Part shown: in pieces, positions 8,454-15,976 of the stretch
Layout of the letters: each line of letters starts with the position of its first letter
How positions within the stretch are numbered: position 1 is the first letter of the stretch
NCBI RefSeq assembly: GCF_014621695.1
Contig: NZ_CP061281.1
Location: 2,418,001-2,482,000, forward strand
Source: Streptomyces xanthii
Lineage (GTDB): Bacteria > Actinomycetota > Actinomycetes > Streptomycetales > Streptomycetaceae
Direction of reading: 5' to 3'
DNA length: 64,000 nt
Program-made: the position numbers and the translations under genes
The notes under the pieces: generated by a model
Told to the model about the DNA's origin: nothing
Database searches by the model: none
What the model saw: the letters and a program-made list of their open reading frames with translations, nothing else

Positions 8454-9256
8454 CGAGTGGACCCGCGGTGTTCGACCCGGCGACCCTGCCGGCGGACGAC
8501 AACGTGAACGCGTACACCTTCTGCGTGGAACTGAAGGGCGGCGGCCGGGGCGGCGGCGGTCAGTGGTTCCTGCAGAAGGGGAAGATGATCGCCTACTACG
8601 GGAGCATCGACTTCAACGGGATCGGGCACGGCCGTCTGGACCGGCTCGTGCGCACCTCGTTCCACTCGCCGCTGCACGCGAGCGACTGGGTGGTGGCGGA
8701 GGGCAGCGGCAAGATGCTGCTCGCCGACCGGGCCTTCGACGTGAACTCCTACGACCTGGATGACGGGAATCTGACCATCCGGGCGGGCAACCTGCTCGCT
8801 TTTCAGCCAACTCTCGCACTGAAGCAATCGATCGTGCCGGGCTTTCTGACGCTCATTGGCACCGGCAAATTCGTGGCGGCCTCCAACGGTCCCGTCGTCT
8901 TCATGGAGCCGCCGATCCGGGTGGATCCGCAGGCGCTCGTCGGCTGGGCCGACTGCCCGTCGCCGTGCCACCACTACGACCACGGTTATCTGACGGGCGT
9001 GATCGGCGGTCTACGTGCGATGACGGGGATCGGCGGGGTCTCCGGCGAGGAGCACCAGTTCGAGTTCGTGGGGGCCGGCACGGTGTTGCTGCAGTCCAGC
9101 GAGTCGTTGATGCCCGAACAGGCGACGGGTGACGTACCTCACCAGGCCGGAGTTCCAGGCGGCGCGCCGGGTGCGCACGGAGGCTCCACAGGTCAGCCAT
9201 CCGTACCGCGCCTTCCCGGACAGCTCGGTGACCTCCAGCGTCGCTTCGGGCTGTGA
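8450..9256 (+). CDS. AIM24 family protein, copy 3, with a Gly/Pro-rich C-terminal tail
   Basis: 268 residues from the GTG at 8450, which overlaps the preceding stop by four bases (GTGA). The AIM24 core runs to about residue 225 (KMIAYYGSIDFNG, GSGKMLLADRAFDVNSYDLDDGNLTIRAGNLLAFQPTL, GEEHQFEFVGAGTVLLQSSESLM). It carries a unique CPSPC pair near residues 165-169 and a ~40-residue low-complexity tail that the other two copies lack (HQAGVPGGAPGAHGG). It is the most diverged of the three; the Cys pair and tail suggest a specialised role, unknown. Confidence 0.8.
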   Translation: MTSGPAVFDPATLPADDNVNAYTFCVELKGGGRGGGGQWFLQKGKMIAYYGSIDFNGIGHGRLDRLVRTSFHSPLHASDWVVAEGSGKMLLADRAFDVNSYDLDDGNLTIRAGNLLAFQPTLALKQSIVPGFLTLIGTGKFVAASNGPVVFMEPPIRVDPQALVGWADCPSPCHHYDHGYLTGVIGGLRAMTGIGGVSGEEHQFEFVGAGTVLLQSSESLMPEQATGDVPHQAGVPGGAPGAHGGSTGQPSVPRLPGQLGDLQRRFGL

Positions 9257-9372
9257 GCGGTAATCTGCGGAGTGTGACGTCGAACGCGTGAACCCATCGG
9301 GGGGACGGCCGGTGCACACCGGGGTGGGCGGCGTCACAAGTCCCAGATTCGTTCGCCTTTCAACTTTTTAGG

Positions 9373-9378
9373 TAGACT
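9373..9378 (+). promoter_or_regulatory. TAGACT -10 element of the MarR gene (leaderless type)
   Basis: TAGACT sits seven bases before the ATG at 9386, in an AT-rich stretch (CAACTTTTTAGG) unusual for this DNA. No ribosome binding site precedes the ATG. Confidence 0.5.
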
Positions 9379-9385
9379 CGATCAC

Positions 9386-9862
9386 ATGGAGACCCAGACG
9401 GCCACGCCGTGGCTGACCGACGAGGAACAGTGCGCCTGGCGCACCCACCTGGAGGTCAACAGGCTGCTGAACTACCAGCTGGAGCGAGACCTCCAGCCCT
9501 TCGGCCTGACGATGAACGACTACGAGATCCTGGTCAACCTCTCCGAGGCGGACGACCAGCGGATGCGGATGAGCGACCTCGCGGCCGCCACCCTGCAGTC
9601 CAAGAGCCGCCTCTCGCACCAGATCACCCGGATGGAGAACGCGGGCCTGGTCCGCCGGGAGAACTGCGCCTCCGACCGGCGCGGACTCTACACCGTGCTG
9701 ACCGATCACGGTCTGGAGACCATGCGCCAGGTCGCCCCGCACCACGTGGCGTCCGTGCGCCGGCACTTCATCGACCTCGTGCCGGCCGAGGACCTGGCGG
9801 GGCTGCGCAAGGCGCTCGGCCCGATCGCCGAACACTTGCGTTCGCAGCGCGGCAAACCCTGA
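9386..9862 (+). CDS. MarR family transcriptional regulator
   Basis: 158 residues with the MarR winged helix: NDYEILVNLSEADDQRMRMSDLAAATLQSKSRLSHQITRMENAGLVRRENCASDRRGLYTVLTDHG. The recognition helix (SKSRLSHQITRME) and the DxR wing motif (SDRRG) are intact, and helices at both ends form the dimer interface. A single Cys sits in the wing (ENCASDRR), a position where some MarR proteins sense oxidants, but this is only suggestive. No obvious target gene is adjacent: upstream are the AIM24 genes, downstream a convergent histidine kinase. Confidence 0.9.
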   Translation: METQTATPWLTDEEQCAWRTHLEVNRLLNYQLERDLQPFGLTMNDYEILVNLSEADDQRMRMSDLAAATLQSKSRLSHQITRMENAGLVRRENCASDRRGLYTVLTDHGLETMRQVAPHHVASVRRHFIDLVPAEDLAGLRKALGPIAEHLRSQRGKP

Positions 9863-9878
9863 GCGAGCCGGACAGCGC

Positions 9879-9929
9879 GGCCGGGCACCGCACGGAGGAC
9901 CGCCGACCTTCTCCGTCAAGCGCCCGGCC
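9879..9929. terminator. Bidirectional terminator between MarR and histidine kinase genes
   Basis: Outer arms GGCCGGGC/GCCCGGCC and inner arms ACGGAG/CTCCGT form a two-part hairpin between the convergent genes ending at 9862 and 9932. Confidence 0.6.
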
Positions 9930-9931
9930 CG

Positions 9932-11410
9932 TCAGTTTTCCCTTCCGGTCTCCCGTCCGGTCTCCGTACCGGATCGCCTTCCCGGCAGCGTGAGTTCGAA
10001 CAGCGCGCCGCCCTCGGGCGCGGTGCGCACCGTCAGGGTGCCCCCGTGCCGCTCGGCCACGTCCCGGGCGATGGCGAGGCCCAGACCGGCCCCGCCACCG
10101 TCCCGGGACCGCGCGTCGTCGAGCCGTACGAACCGCTCGAAGACCCGCTCCCGCTCCGCCTCCGGCACCCCGTCGCCGTCGTCGGACACCGTCAGGCGCG
10201 CCCCCTGACCCGCCGCGCCGCCCTCCACCGTGACCCGCACCGCCGTACGGGCGTGCCGTTGCGCGTTGTCGACCAGGTTCGCCACGACCCGGGCCAGCTG
10301 GCCCCGCGAACCCGTCACCCGGGCCTCACCCCGCGTCGCCGTCTCCACCGGCACCCGGTCCCCGACCCGCTGGGACAGCTCCTCGCGCACCAGCGCGGCC
10401 AGGTCCACGGCGGTGCCGCCCGGCCGCTCCCCCGCGTCGAGCCGGGCCAGCAGCAGCAGATCCGCGGCCAGTTCCTGGAGCCGTACGGTGTCCTCGACCG
10501 CGCCCGGCACGTCGAGCAGCTCCGGGTGCGCCGCGCCCACTTCGAGCTGGGTGCGCAACGAGGCGATCGGACTGCGCAGCTCGTGCGAGGCGTCCGCCAC
10601 GAACCGGCGCTGACGCTCCACGGAGTCGGCCAGCGCGGCCAGCGTCTCGTTCGTCGTCCGGGCCAGCCGGGCCACCTCGTCGTGCGTGTCCGGGACCGGG
10701 ACGCGGCGGCCCAGGTCGCGGGAGGCGGTGATCGCGGCCATCTCGGCGCGGATGCCCTCCACCGGGCGCAGCGCGCGCCGCGTCACCAGCCAGGTCACCC
10801 CGGCGACCACCACGAGCAGCACCGGGAAGCCGATCAGCATCGCCGTCGACGCCGTCGTCACCGCGCTGCGCTCCGCGGCGAGGGGCGCGCCCGCGTACAC
10901 CGTCAGGTCGCCGCGCGGGGTGTCGTCGACCTCCACGGCGGCGAAGCGGTAGTCGGCGGTGTCGCCGTCGATCGTCGCCTCGCCGTCGGTGTAGCGGGTG
11001 TCGTCGGAGACCTCGGGGCGGGTCCGCCCGGCGTCGTCCTCGTCCCCGTCGTCCCCGTCGTCGTCCCCGCCGCCGCCCGCCGGGGCGCCGTCGGCCGGGC
11101 GGACCTGCTCCGTCTCCGTGCCGGTGATGTGCTCCAGGTCCTCGGTCGCGGCGAGCAGCCGGCCGTCGGCGTCGACCACCTGGACCGGCTCGTCGCCGTC
11201 GTCCAGGTCGATCGCGTCCGTCGCCGGCTGTGTGACGAGGGTGGTCGCGACGCGGCGGGCCGAGGAGTCCGCCGCCCGGCCCGCCTCGCCGGTGAGGCTG
11301 CTGCGCAGGGCCAGCAGCAGGGCCGTGCCGGCCGCGACCAGGGCCACCGCGACGACGAGGGTCGCGGCGAGGGTGGCCCGCGCCCGTACCGAGCCGAGGG
11401 TGCGGCTCAT
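9932..11410 (-). CDS. Sensor histidine kinase with an acidic low-complexity sensor domain
   Basis: 492 residues. TM1 about 14-35, extracytoplasmic sensor about 36-190, TM2 about 191-212 (LIGFPVLLVVVAGVTWLVT), HAMP (RRALRPVEGIRAEM), HisKA with ADASHELRSPIASLRTQ, and HATPase with NLVDNAQRHA, DDGDGVP and GGAGLGLAIA. The sensor carries a run of Gly then Asp/Glu (GGGGDDDGDDGDEDDAGR), paralleling the Asp-rich secreted PepSY protein encoded divergently. The start overlaps the response-regulator stop by four bases (ATGA). The ligand is unknown; cation or envelope charge sensing is inference. Confidence 0.9.
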   Translation of the reverse strand: MSRTLGSVRARATLAATLVVAVALVAAGTALLLALRSSLTGEAGRAADSSARRVATTLVTQPATDAIDLDDGDEPVQVVDADGRLLAATEDLEHITGTETEQVRPADGAPAGGGGDDDGDDGDEDDAGRTRPEVSDDTRYTDGEATIDGDTADYRFAAVEVDDTPRGDLTVYAGAPLAAERSAVTTASTAMLIGFPVLLVVVAGVTWLVTRRALRPVEGIRAEMAAITASRDLGRRVPVPDTHDEVARLARTTNETLAALADSVERQRRFVADASHELRSPIASLRTQLEVGAAHPELLDVPGAVEDTVRLQELAADLLLLARLDAGERPGGTAVDLAALVREELSQRVGDRVPVETATRGEARVTGSRGQLARVVANLVDNAQRHARTAVRVTVEGGAAGQGARLTVSDDGDGVPEAERERVFERFVRLDDARSRDGGGAGLGLAIARDVAERHGGTLTVRTAPEGGALFELTLPGRRSGTETGRETGREN

Positions 11411-12081
11411 CGCGGCGCCTCCAGGCGGTAGCCGGCGCCGCGCACCGTGCGGATGAGTTCCGCGCCGAGCTTGCGGCGCAGGGCGCTGACGTAGACCTCG
11501 ACGATGTTCGGGTCGCCCTCGTACGCGAAGTCCCAGACGTGCTCCAGGATCTCGCTCTTCGACACGACCTCGCCGCGGCGCAGCACGAGCTGCTCCAGCA
11601 CGGCGAACTCCTTCGCCGTGAGCGGGACTTCGATGCCGTCCAAGGTGTGCGTGACCCTGCGGGCGCCCGTGTCGACCGCGTACGGGCCGACCGTGTGCAC
11701 GGGGTTCGCGCTGCCGGTGCGGCCTCGGCGGCGGAGCAGGGCCTTCACGCGGGCGACCAGCACGACGTACGAGAACGGCTTCGTCAGATAGTCGTCCGCG
11801 CCCGTGTCCAGGCCCTCCGCCTCGTCGTACTCGCCGTCCTTCGCCGTGAGCATCAGGATCGGGACGTCGTGGCCGGCGGCGCGCAGGGCCGCGCAGACGC
11901 GGTAGCCGTTCATGCCGGGCAGCATGATGTCGAGGACGACCAGGTCGTACGTCCCCTCGCTCGCGCGGTGCAGGCCCTCGGTGCCGTCGTGCACGACGTC
12001 CACGGCGTAGCCCTCGGCGGTGAGTCCCGCCGCAAGCGACAGGGCGAGGCGTTTCTCGTCCTCCACGATCAACAGGCGCAT
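11407..12081 (-). CDS. OmpR/PhoB family response regulator
   Basis: 224 residues. Receiver domain with VEDE (acidic pocket), phospho-acceptor Asp51 in LVVLDIMLPGMNG, LTAKD and the KPF motif. The C-terminal OmpR-type winged helix ends VEVYVSALRRKLGAELIRTVRGAGYRLEAP. It forms an operon with the histidine kinase (four-base overlap) and is divergent from the PepSY gene. The 129-bp gap between them holds a perfect palindrome and three phased CTTCAG repeats, the likely binding site for this regulator. Confidence 0.93.
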   Translation of the reverse strand: MRLLIVEDEKRLALSLAAGLTAEGYAVDVVHDGTEGLHRASEGTYDLVVLDIMLPGMNGYRVCAALRAAGHDVPILMLTAKDGEYDEAEGLDTGADDYLTKPFSYVVLVARVKALLRRRGRTGSANPVHTVGPYAVDTGARRVTHTLDGIEVPLTAKEFAVLEQLVLRRGEVVSKSEILEHVWDFAYEGDPNIVEVYVSALRRKLGAELIRTVRGAGYRLEAPR

Positions 12082-12104
12082 AGGGGTCAGGGTCGCAGGT
12101 CGAA

Positions 12105-12142
12105 CCTGAAGAGGTCTTCAGGGTCCTTCAGCGGGGCTTCAG
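12105..12142. promoter_or_regulatory. Candidate response-regulator operator: palindrome plus phased CTTCAG repeats
   Basis: CCTGAAGAGGTCTTCAGG (12105-12122) is a perfect 18-bp inverted repeat. Its CTTCAG is the first of three at 12116, 12126 and 12137, spaced 10 and 11 bp, which is one helical turn and the usual spacing of OmpR-family direct repeats. The site begins 24 bp upstream of the regulator start and about 69 bp upstream of the PepSY start. Confidence 0.65.
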
Positions 12143-12210
12143 CATCGGTCGGGCAGCGTGGTCCCCGTCGAACCGAACTGGCCCACTGCACCCTTGGAAC
12201 GGGAGTTCTC

Positions 12211-12831
12211 ATGAAGCGCCGCATCCTCGCACTCTCCGCCGTCGCCGCCGCCGTGGTGATCGGCGCGGGCACCGCCACGACGGTGGCCTTCGCCGGGGAG
12301 GACGACGACGACCGTACGTCCGCGTCGACGCCGGCCGCGCACACCGACCGGGACGACGACGACCGGGACGACGACCGCGACGACGACCGCGAAGAGGCCA
12401 CTTCCGCGAAGGCGAAGGTGAGCGCCGAGGACGCGATCGCGGCGGCGCTGCGCCACACGCCCGGTGTCGCCACGGAGGCGGACCTGGACTCCGACGACGG
12501 CCGCCTGGTCTGGGACGTCGACGTCATCGGCTCAGGGAACAAGTGGCACCACGTCGAGATCGACCCCGCCACGGGCAAGGTTCTGGGCTCGCACGTGGAG
12601 CGGGACGACGACGGTGACGACGACTCGGCCGAGCGGGTGTCGTCGGTGCTCCGGGACGCGTCGACCTCGGCCTCGGAGGCCGCGCGGGCCGCGTCGGCCG
12701 AGGGCCGCGTCACGTCGGTCGACCTGGACGACAAGGCCTGGGAGGTCGAGACGACGTCCGCGAACGGCACGGACCACGACTGGACCGTCCCCCTGACCTC
12801 GACCAAGGTCACCCCGTCCCACGACGACTGA
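12211..12831 (+). CDS. Secreted PepSY domain protein with Asp/Arg-rich linker
   Basis: 206 residues. Signal peptide MKRRILALSAVAAAVVIGAGTATTVAFAG; then a low-complexity segment of Asp with interspersed Arg (about 31-62); then two PepSY-like repeats: SAEDAIAAALRHTPGVATEADLDSDDG-LVWDVDVIG-WHHVEIDPATGKVLG and a second half VTSVDLDDKAWEVETTSANG-HDWTVPLTSTKV. PepSY domains are thought to bind and inhibit proteases or act in envelope sensing. Divergent from the two-component system and probably its main target. The GGAACGGGAG ribosome binding site supports ATG at 12211. Confidence 0.88.
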   Translation: MKRRILALSAVAAAVVIGAGTATTVAFAGEDDDDRTSASTPAAHTDRDDDDRDDDRDDDREEATSAKAKVSAEDAIAAALRHTPGVATEADLDSDDGRLVWDVDVIGSGNKWHHVEIDPATGKVLGSHVERDDDGDDDSAERVSSVLRDASTSASEAARAASAEGRVTSVDLDDKAWEVETTSANGTDHDWTVPLTSTKVTPSHDD

Positions 12832-12884
12832 CCCACGCCCCGGAGCGGCGCCCCGCGGCAGGACCGGACCCGTCACCCTTCTGG

Positions 12885-12912
12885 GCGCCCGCCCCGCCTG
12901 AGGAGCGGGCGC
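12885..12912. terminator. Terminator between PepSY and meaB genes
   Basis: GCGCCCGC and GCGGGCGC form an 8-bp perfect stem between two convergent genes (stops at 12831 and 12919). Confidence 0.5.
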
Positions 12913-12918
12913 GGGTGT

Positions 12919-13875
12919 TCAGGACTGGGTCAGGCCCGCGATCAGTTCGTCGGCGGCTCGGTAGGGGTCCAGGGCGCCGGCGACGATGCGTTCCGCGAGG
13001 GCGCCCACGTGCTGATCGCCCGAGAGGTCGCCGATGCGTTCGCGCAGGGCCGTCACGGCGATGGACTCGACCTCGTGGGCCGCCCGGGCCACCCTCCGCT
13101 CCTGGAGGACCCCGCGCTCCTCCATCCACGCCCGGTGCTTCTCGAGCGCCTCGACGACCTCGTCGATGCCCTCGCCGCGCGCGGCGACGGTCTTCACGAT
13201 GGGCGGCCGCCAGTCCCCCGGTCCCCGGGACTCGCCGAGGCCCAGCATGTGGTTGAGCTCGCGGGCCGTCGCGTCGGCCCCGTCGCGGTCCGCCTTGTTG
13301 ACGACGTAGACGTCGCCGATCTCCAGGATTCCGGCCTTGGCCGCCTGGATGCCGTCGCCCATCCCCGGCGCCAGCAGCACCACGCTCGTGTCCGCCTGCG
13401 AGGCGATCTCCACCTCGGACTGGCCGACCCCGACCGTCTCGACGAGGACCACGTCGCAGCCGGCCGCGTCGAGCACCCGGATGGCCTGCGGCGCCGCCCA
13501 GGCGAGTCCACCCAGATGGCCGCGCGTGGCCATCGAGCGGATGTAGACCCCGGGGTCGGAGGCGTGCTCCGACATCCGGACCCGGTCGCCGAGCAGCGCG
13601 CCCCCGCTGAACGGGGAGGACGGGTCGACGGCAAGGACGCCGACCCGCTTCCCGGCCCGCCGGTACGCGCTCACGAGCGCCGACGTGGAGGTCGACTTGC
13701 CGACTCCGGGCGAACCGGTGAGGCCGACCACGTACGCGTTCCCGGTGAGAGGGGCCAGCGCCGCCATGACCTCACGGAGCTGTGGGGACGCCCCCTCCAC
13801 CAGGGAGATCAGCCGGGCCACGGCCCTCGGCCTGCCCTCCCTCGCCTGGGCGACCAGCGTGGGGACGTCCTGCAT
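12919..13875 (-). CDS. meaB: MeaB, G-protein chaperone of methylmalonyl-CoA mutase
   Basis: 318 residues. A SIMIBI-class GTPase: Walker A GLTGSPGVGKST, switch region VDPSSPFSGGALLGDRVRM, VETVGVGQSE (Walker B/G3) and NKAD (G4). MeaB protects the B12-dependent mutase and gates cofactor loading; with the epimerase at 15304 and the adenosyltransferase at 37110 it places methylmalonyl-CoA metabolism in this region. ATG at 13875 is preferred over an in-frame GTG at 13890 because ACGGAG lies five bases upstream of it. No mutase gene is in the window. Confidence 0.93.
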   Translation of the reverse strand: MQDVPTLVAQAREGRPRAVARLISLVEGASPQLREVMAALAPLTGNAYVVGLTGSPGVGKSTSTSALVSAYRRAGKRVGVLAVDPSSPFSGGALLGDRVRMSEHASDPGVYIRSMATRGHLGGLAWAAPQAIRVLDAAGCDVVLVETVGVGQSEVEIASQADTSVVLLAPGMGDGIQAAKAGILEIGDVYVVNKADRDGADATARELNHMLGLGESRGPGDWRPPIVKTVAARGEGIDEVVEALEKHRAWMEERGVLQERRVARAAHEVESIAVTALRERIGDLSGDQHVGALAERIVAGALDPYRAADELIAGLTQS

Positions 13876-13963
13876 CACAGCTCCGTTCACTCGGTCCCGT
13901 ACAGCAAACTGCGAAAGGGGTCGGAGGAGATCACCCTGCGGTCACCCCTCGCTCACCCGTCGG

Positions 13964-15166
13964 TCAGGCCTTGGGTACCCGCACGATGAGCGCGTCACCC
14001 TGACCGCCGCCACCGCACAGCGCGGCCGCGCCGACACCGCCGCCGCGCCGCTTGAGCTCGAGGGCGAGGTGCAGCACGAGACGCGCGCCGGACATCCCGA
14101 TCGGGTGACCGAGGGCGATGGCGCCGCCGTTGACGTTCACCTTTTCCGTGGACACGCCGAGGTCCTTCATCGACTGGACCGCGACGGCCGCGAACGCCTC
14201 GTTGATCTCGATGAGGTCGAGGTCCTCGGCGGCCAGGCCCTCCTTCTTGAGGGCGTGCTGGATCGCGTTCGACGGCTGGGACTGGAGGGAGTTGTCCGGG
14301 CCCGCCACGTTGCCGTGCGCGCCGATCTCGGCGATCCACTCCAGGCCAAGCTCCTCGGCCTTGGCCTTGCTCATGACGACCACGGCGGCGGCGCCGTCCG
14401 AGATCTGCGAGGAGGTGCCGGCCGTGATCGTGCCGTCCTTGGCGAACGCGGGGCGCAGCTTGCCCAGCGACTCGACGGTCGTCTCGGCGCGGATGCCCTC
14501 GTCCTTGCTGAAGACGACCGCGTCGCCCTTGCGCTGCGGGATCTCGACGGGCGTGATCTCGGCCTCGAACAGGCCGTTCTTCTGGGCGGCCGCGGCACGC
14601 TGGTGGGACAGCGCCGCGATCTCGTCCTGCTCCGGGCGGCCGATGCCCAGGCGGGTGTTGTGCTTCTCCGTGGACTCGCCCATGGCGACGTTCTCGAAGG
14701 AGTCGGTGAGGCCGTCGTACGCCATGGCGTCGATCATCTGCACGGCGCCGTACTTGTAGCCCTCGCGGGACTTCGGCAGCAGGTGCGGGGCGTTGGTCAT
14801 CGACTCCTGGCCGCCCGCGACCACGATGTCGAATTCGCCGGCGCGAATGAGCTGGTCGGCGAGCGCGATGGCGTCGAGGCCGGAGAGGCAGACCTTGTTG
14901 ATGGTCAGCGCCGGCACGTTCATGGGGATGCCGCCCTTGACGGCGGCCTGGCGGGCCGGGATCTGCCCGGCACCCGCCTGGAGCACCTGGCCCATGATCA
15001 CGTACTGCACCTGGTCGCCACCGATCCCCGCACGGTCGAGGGCGGCCTTGATCGCGAAGCCGCCGAGGTCGGCTCCGGAGAAGGACTTGAGCGAGCCGAG
15101 CAGACGGCCCATGGGCGTCCGCGCGCCCGCGACGATCACTGAGGTGGTACCGGTCGTTCCAGACAT
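13964..15166 (-). CDS. Acetyl-CoA C-acetyltransferase (thiolase)
   Basis: 400 residues, full-length thiolase II. Catalytic residues are in place: Cys93 in INKVCLSGL, His354 in [16 protein letters not shown] and Cys384 in ALCGGGGQG, plus NEAFAA. It condenses two acetyl-CoA or cleaves acetoacetyl-CoA. ATG at 15166 has AAGGGGCC upstream. It precedes meaB with 88 bp between, so co-transcription is possible, and is divergent from the epimerase. With the 3-hydroxybutyryl-CoA dehydrogenase at 33790 it could feed ethylmalonyl-CoA metabolism (inference). Confidence 0.93.
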   Translation of the reverse strand: MSGTTGTTSVIVAGARTPMGRLLGSLKSFSGADLGGFAIKAALDRAGIGGDQVQYVIMGQVLQAGAGQIPARQAAVKGGIPMNVPALTINKVCLSGLDAIALADQLIRAGEFDIVVAGGQESMTNAPHLLPKSREGYKYGAVQMIDAMAYDGLTDSFENVAMGESTEKHNTRLGIGRPEQDEIAALSHQRAAAAQKNGLFEAEITPVEIPQRKGDAVVFSKDEGIRAETTVESLGKLRPAFAKDGTITAGTSSQISDGAAAVVVMSKAKAEELGLEWIAEIGAHGNVAGPDNSLQSQPSNAIQHALKKEGLAAEDLDLIEINEAFAAVAVQSMKDLGVSTEKVNVNGGAIALGHPIGMSGARLVLHLALELKRRGGGVGAAALCGGGGQGDALIVRVPKA

Positions 15167-15303
15167 GAGGCACGGCCCCTTGGATATGAGGAGTGAACGA
15201 GGGTTTACTCGAATGTACTGAGCGGTACCCCGCACGTCATCGGAGCGACGGTGTGATCGCGCGCACGTTGCGTGACCACCGTGGGGCGCGCTGCACTGGA
15301 AGC

Positions 15304-15744
15304 ATGCTGACGCGAATCGACCACATCGGGATCGCCTGTTTCGACCTCGACAAGACTGTTGAGTTCTACCGTGCCACGTACGGCTTCGAGGTGTTCCACT
15401 CCGAGGTCAACGAGGAGCAGGGCGTGCGCGAGGCCATGCTCAAGATCAACGCCACGGACGACGGCGGCGCCTCCTACCTGCAGCTCCTGGAGCCGACCCG
15501 CGAGGACTCCGCGGTGGGCAAGTGGCTGGCCAAGAACGGCGAGGGAGTGCACCACATCGCCTTCGGCACGGCGGACGTCGACGGGGACTCCGAGGCCATC
15601 CGCGGCAAGGGCGTGCGGGTGCTCTACGACGAGCCGCGGATCGGCTCGATGGGGTCCCGGATCACGTTCCTCCACCCCAAGGACTGCCACGGCGTGCTGA
15701 CCGAACTGGTCACCGCCGCACCGCAGGAGTCGGCGGAGCACTGA
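15304..15744 (+). CDS. mce: Methylmalonyl-CoA epimerase
   Basis: 146 residues of the glyoxalase/VOC fold: [22 protein letters not shown] (metal ligand His7), [23 protein letters not shown] and [13 protein letters not shown] (terminal Glu ligand). It interconverts the (2R) and (2S) forms of methylmalonyl-CoA between propionyl-CoA carboxylase and the mutase. ATG at 15304 lies after GGAAG; the longer open frame from 15193 has no family similarity. Divergent from the thiolase gene. Confidence 0.92.
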   Translation: MLTRIDHIGIACFDLDKTVEFYRATYGFEVFHSEVNEEQGVREAMLKINATDDGGASYLQLLEPTREDSAVGKWLAKNGEGVHHIAFGTADVDGDSEAIRGKGVRVLYDEPRIGSMGSRITFLHPKDCHGVLTELVTAAPQESAEH

Positions 15745-15976
15745 CCTCCACATACTCGGGCCGGTAGGGTTGGGGGGCGGCTGTCGCACGCAACAGGACA
15801 GTCGTGGGCCGGGGTCCGGGTATCGGGGGACGTGGTCGGAGTGGTCGGGCAGCCAGAGCCGAGGTCCGACAGCGCCGCCCTGTTCGATCTGACACCATTC
15901 CCCGGGGGCCCCGTTCGGCGTACGGCCGGGGCTCGTAAGGAAAGACTTGCGACCAGGGGACGGATGGGACCGCGCA

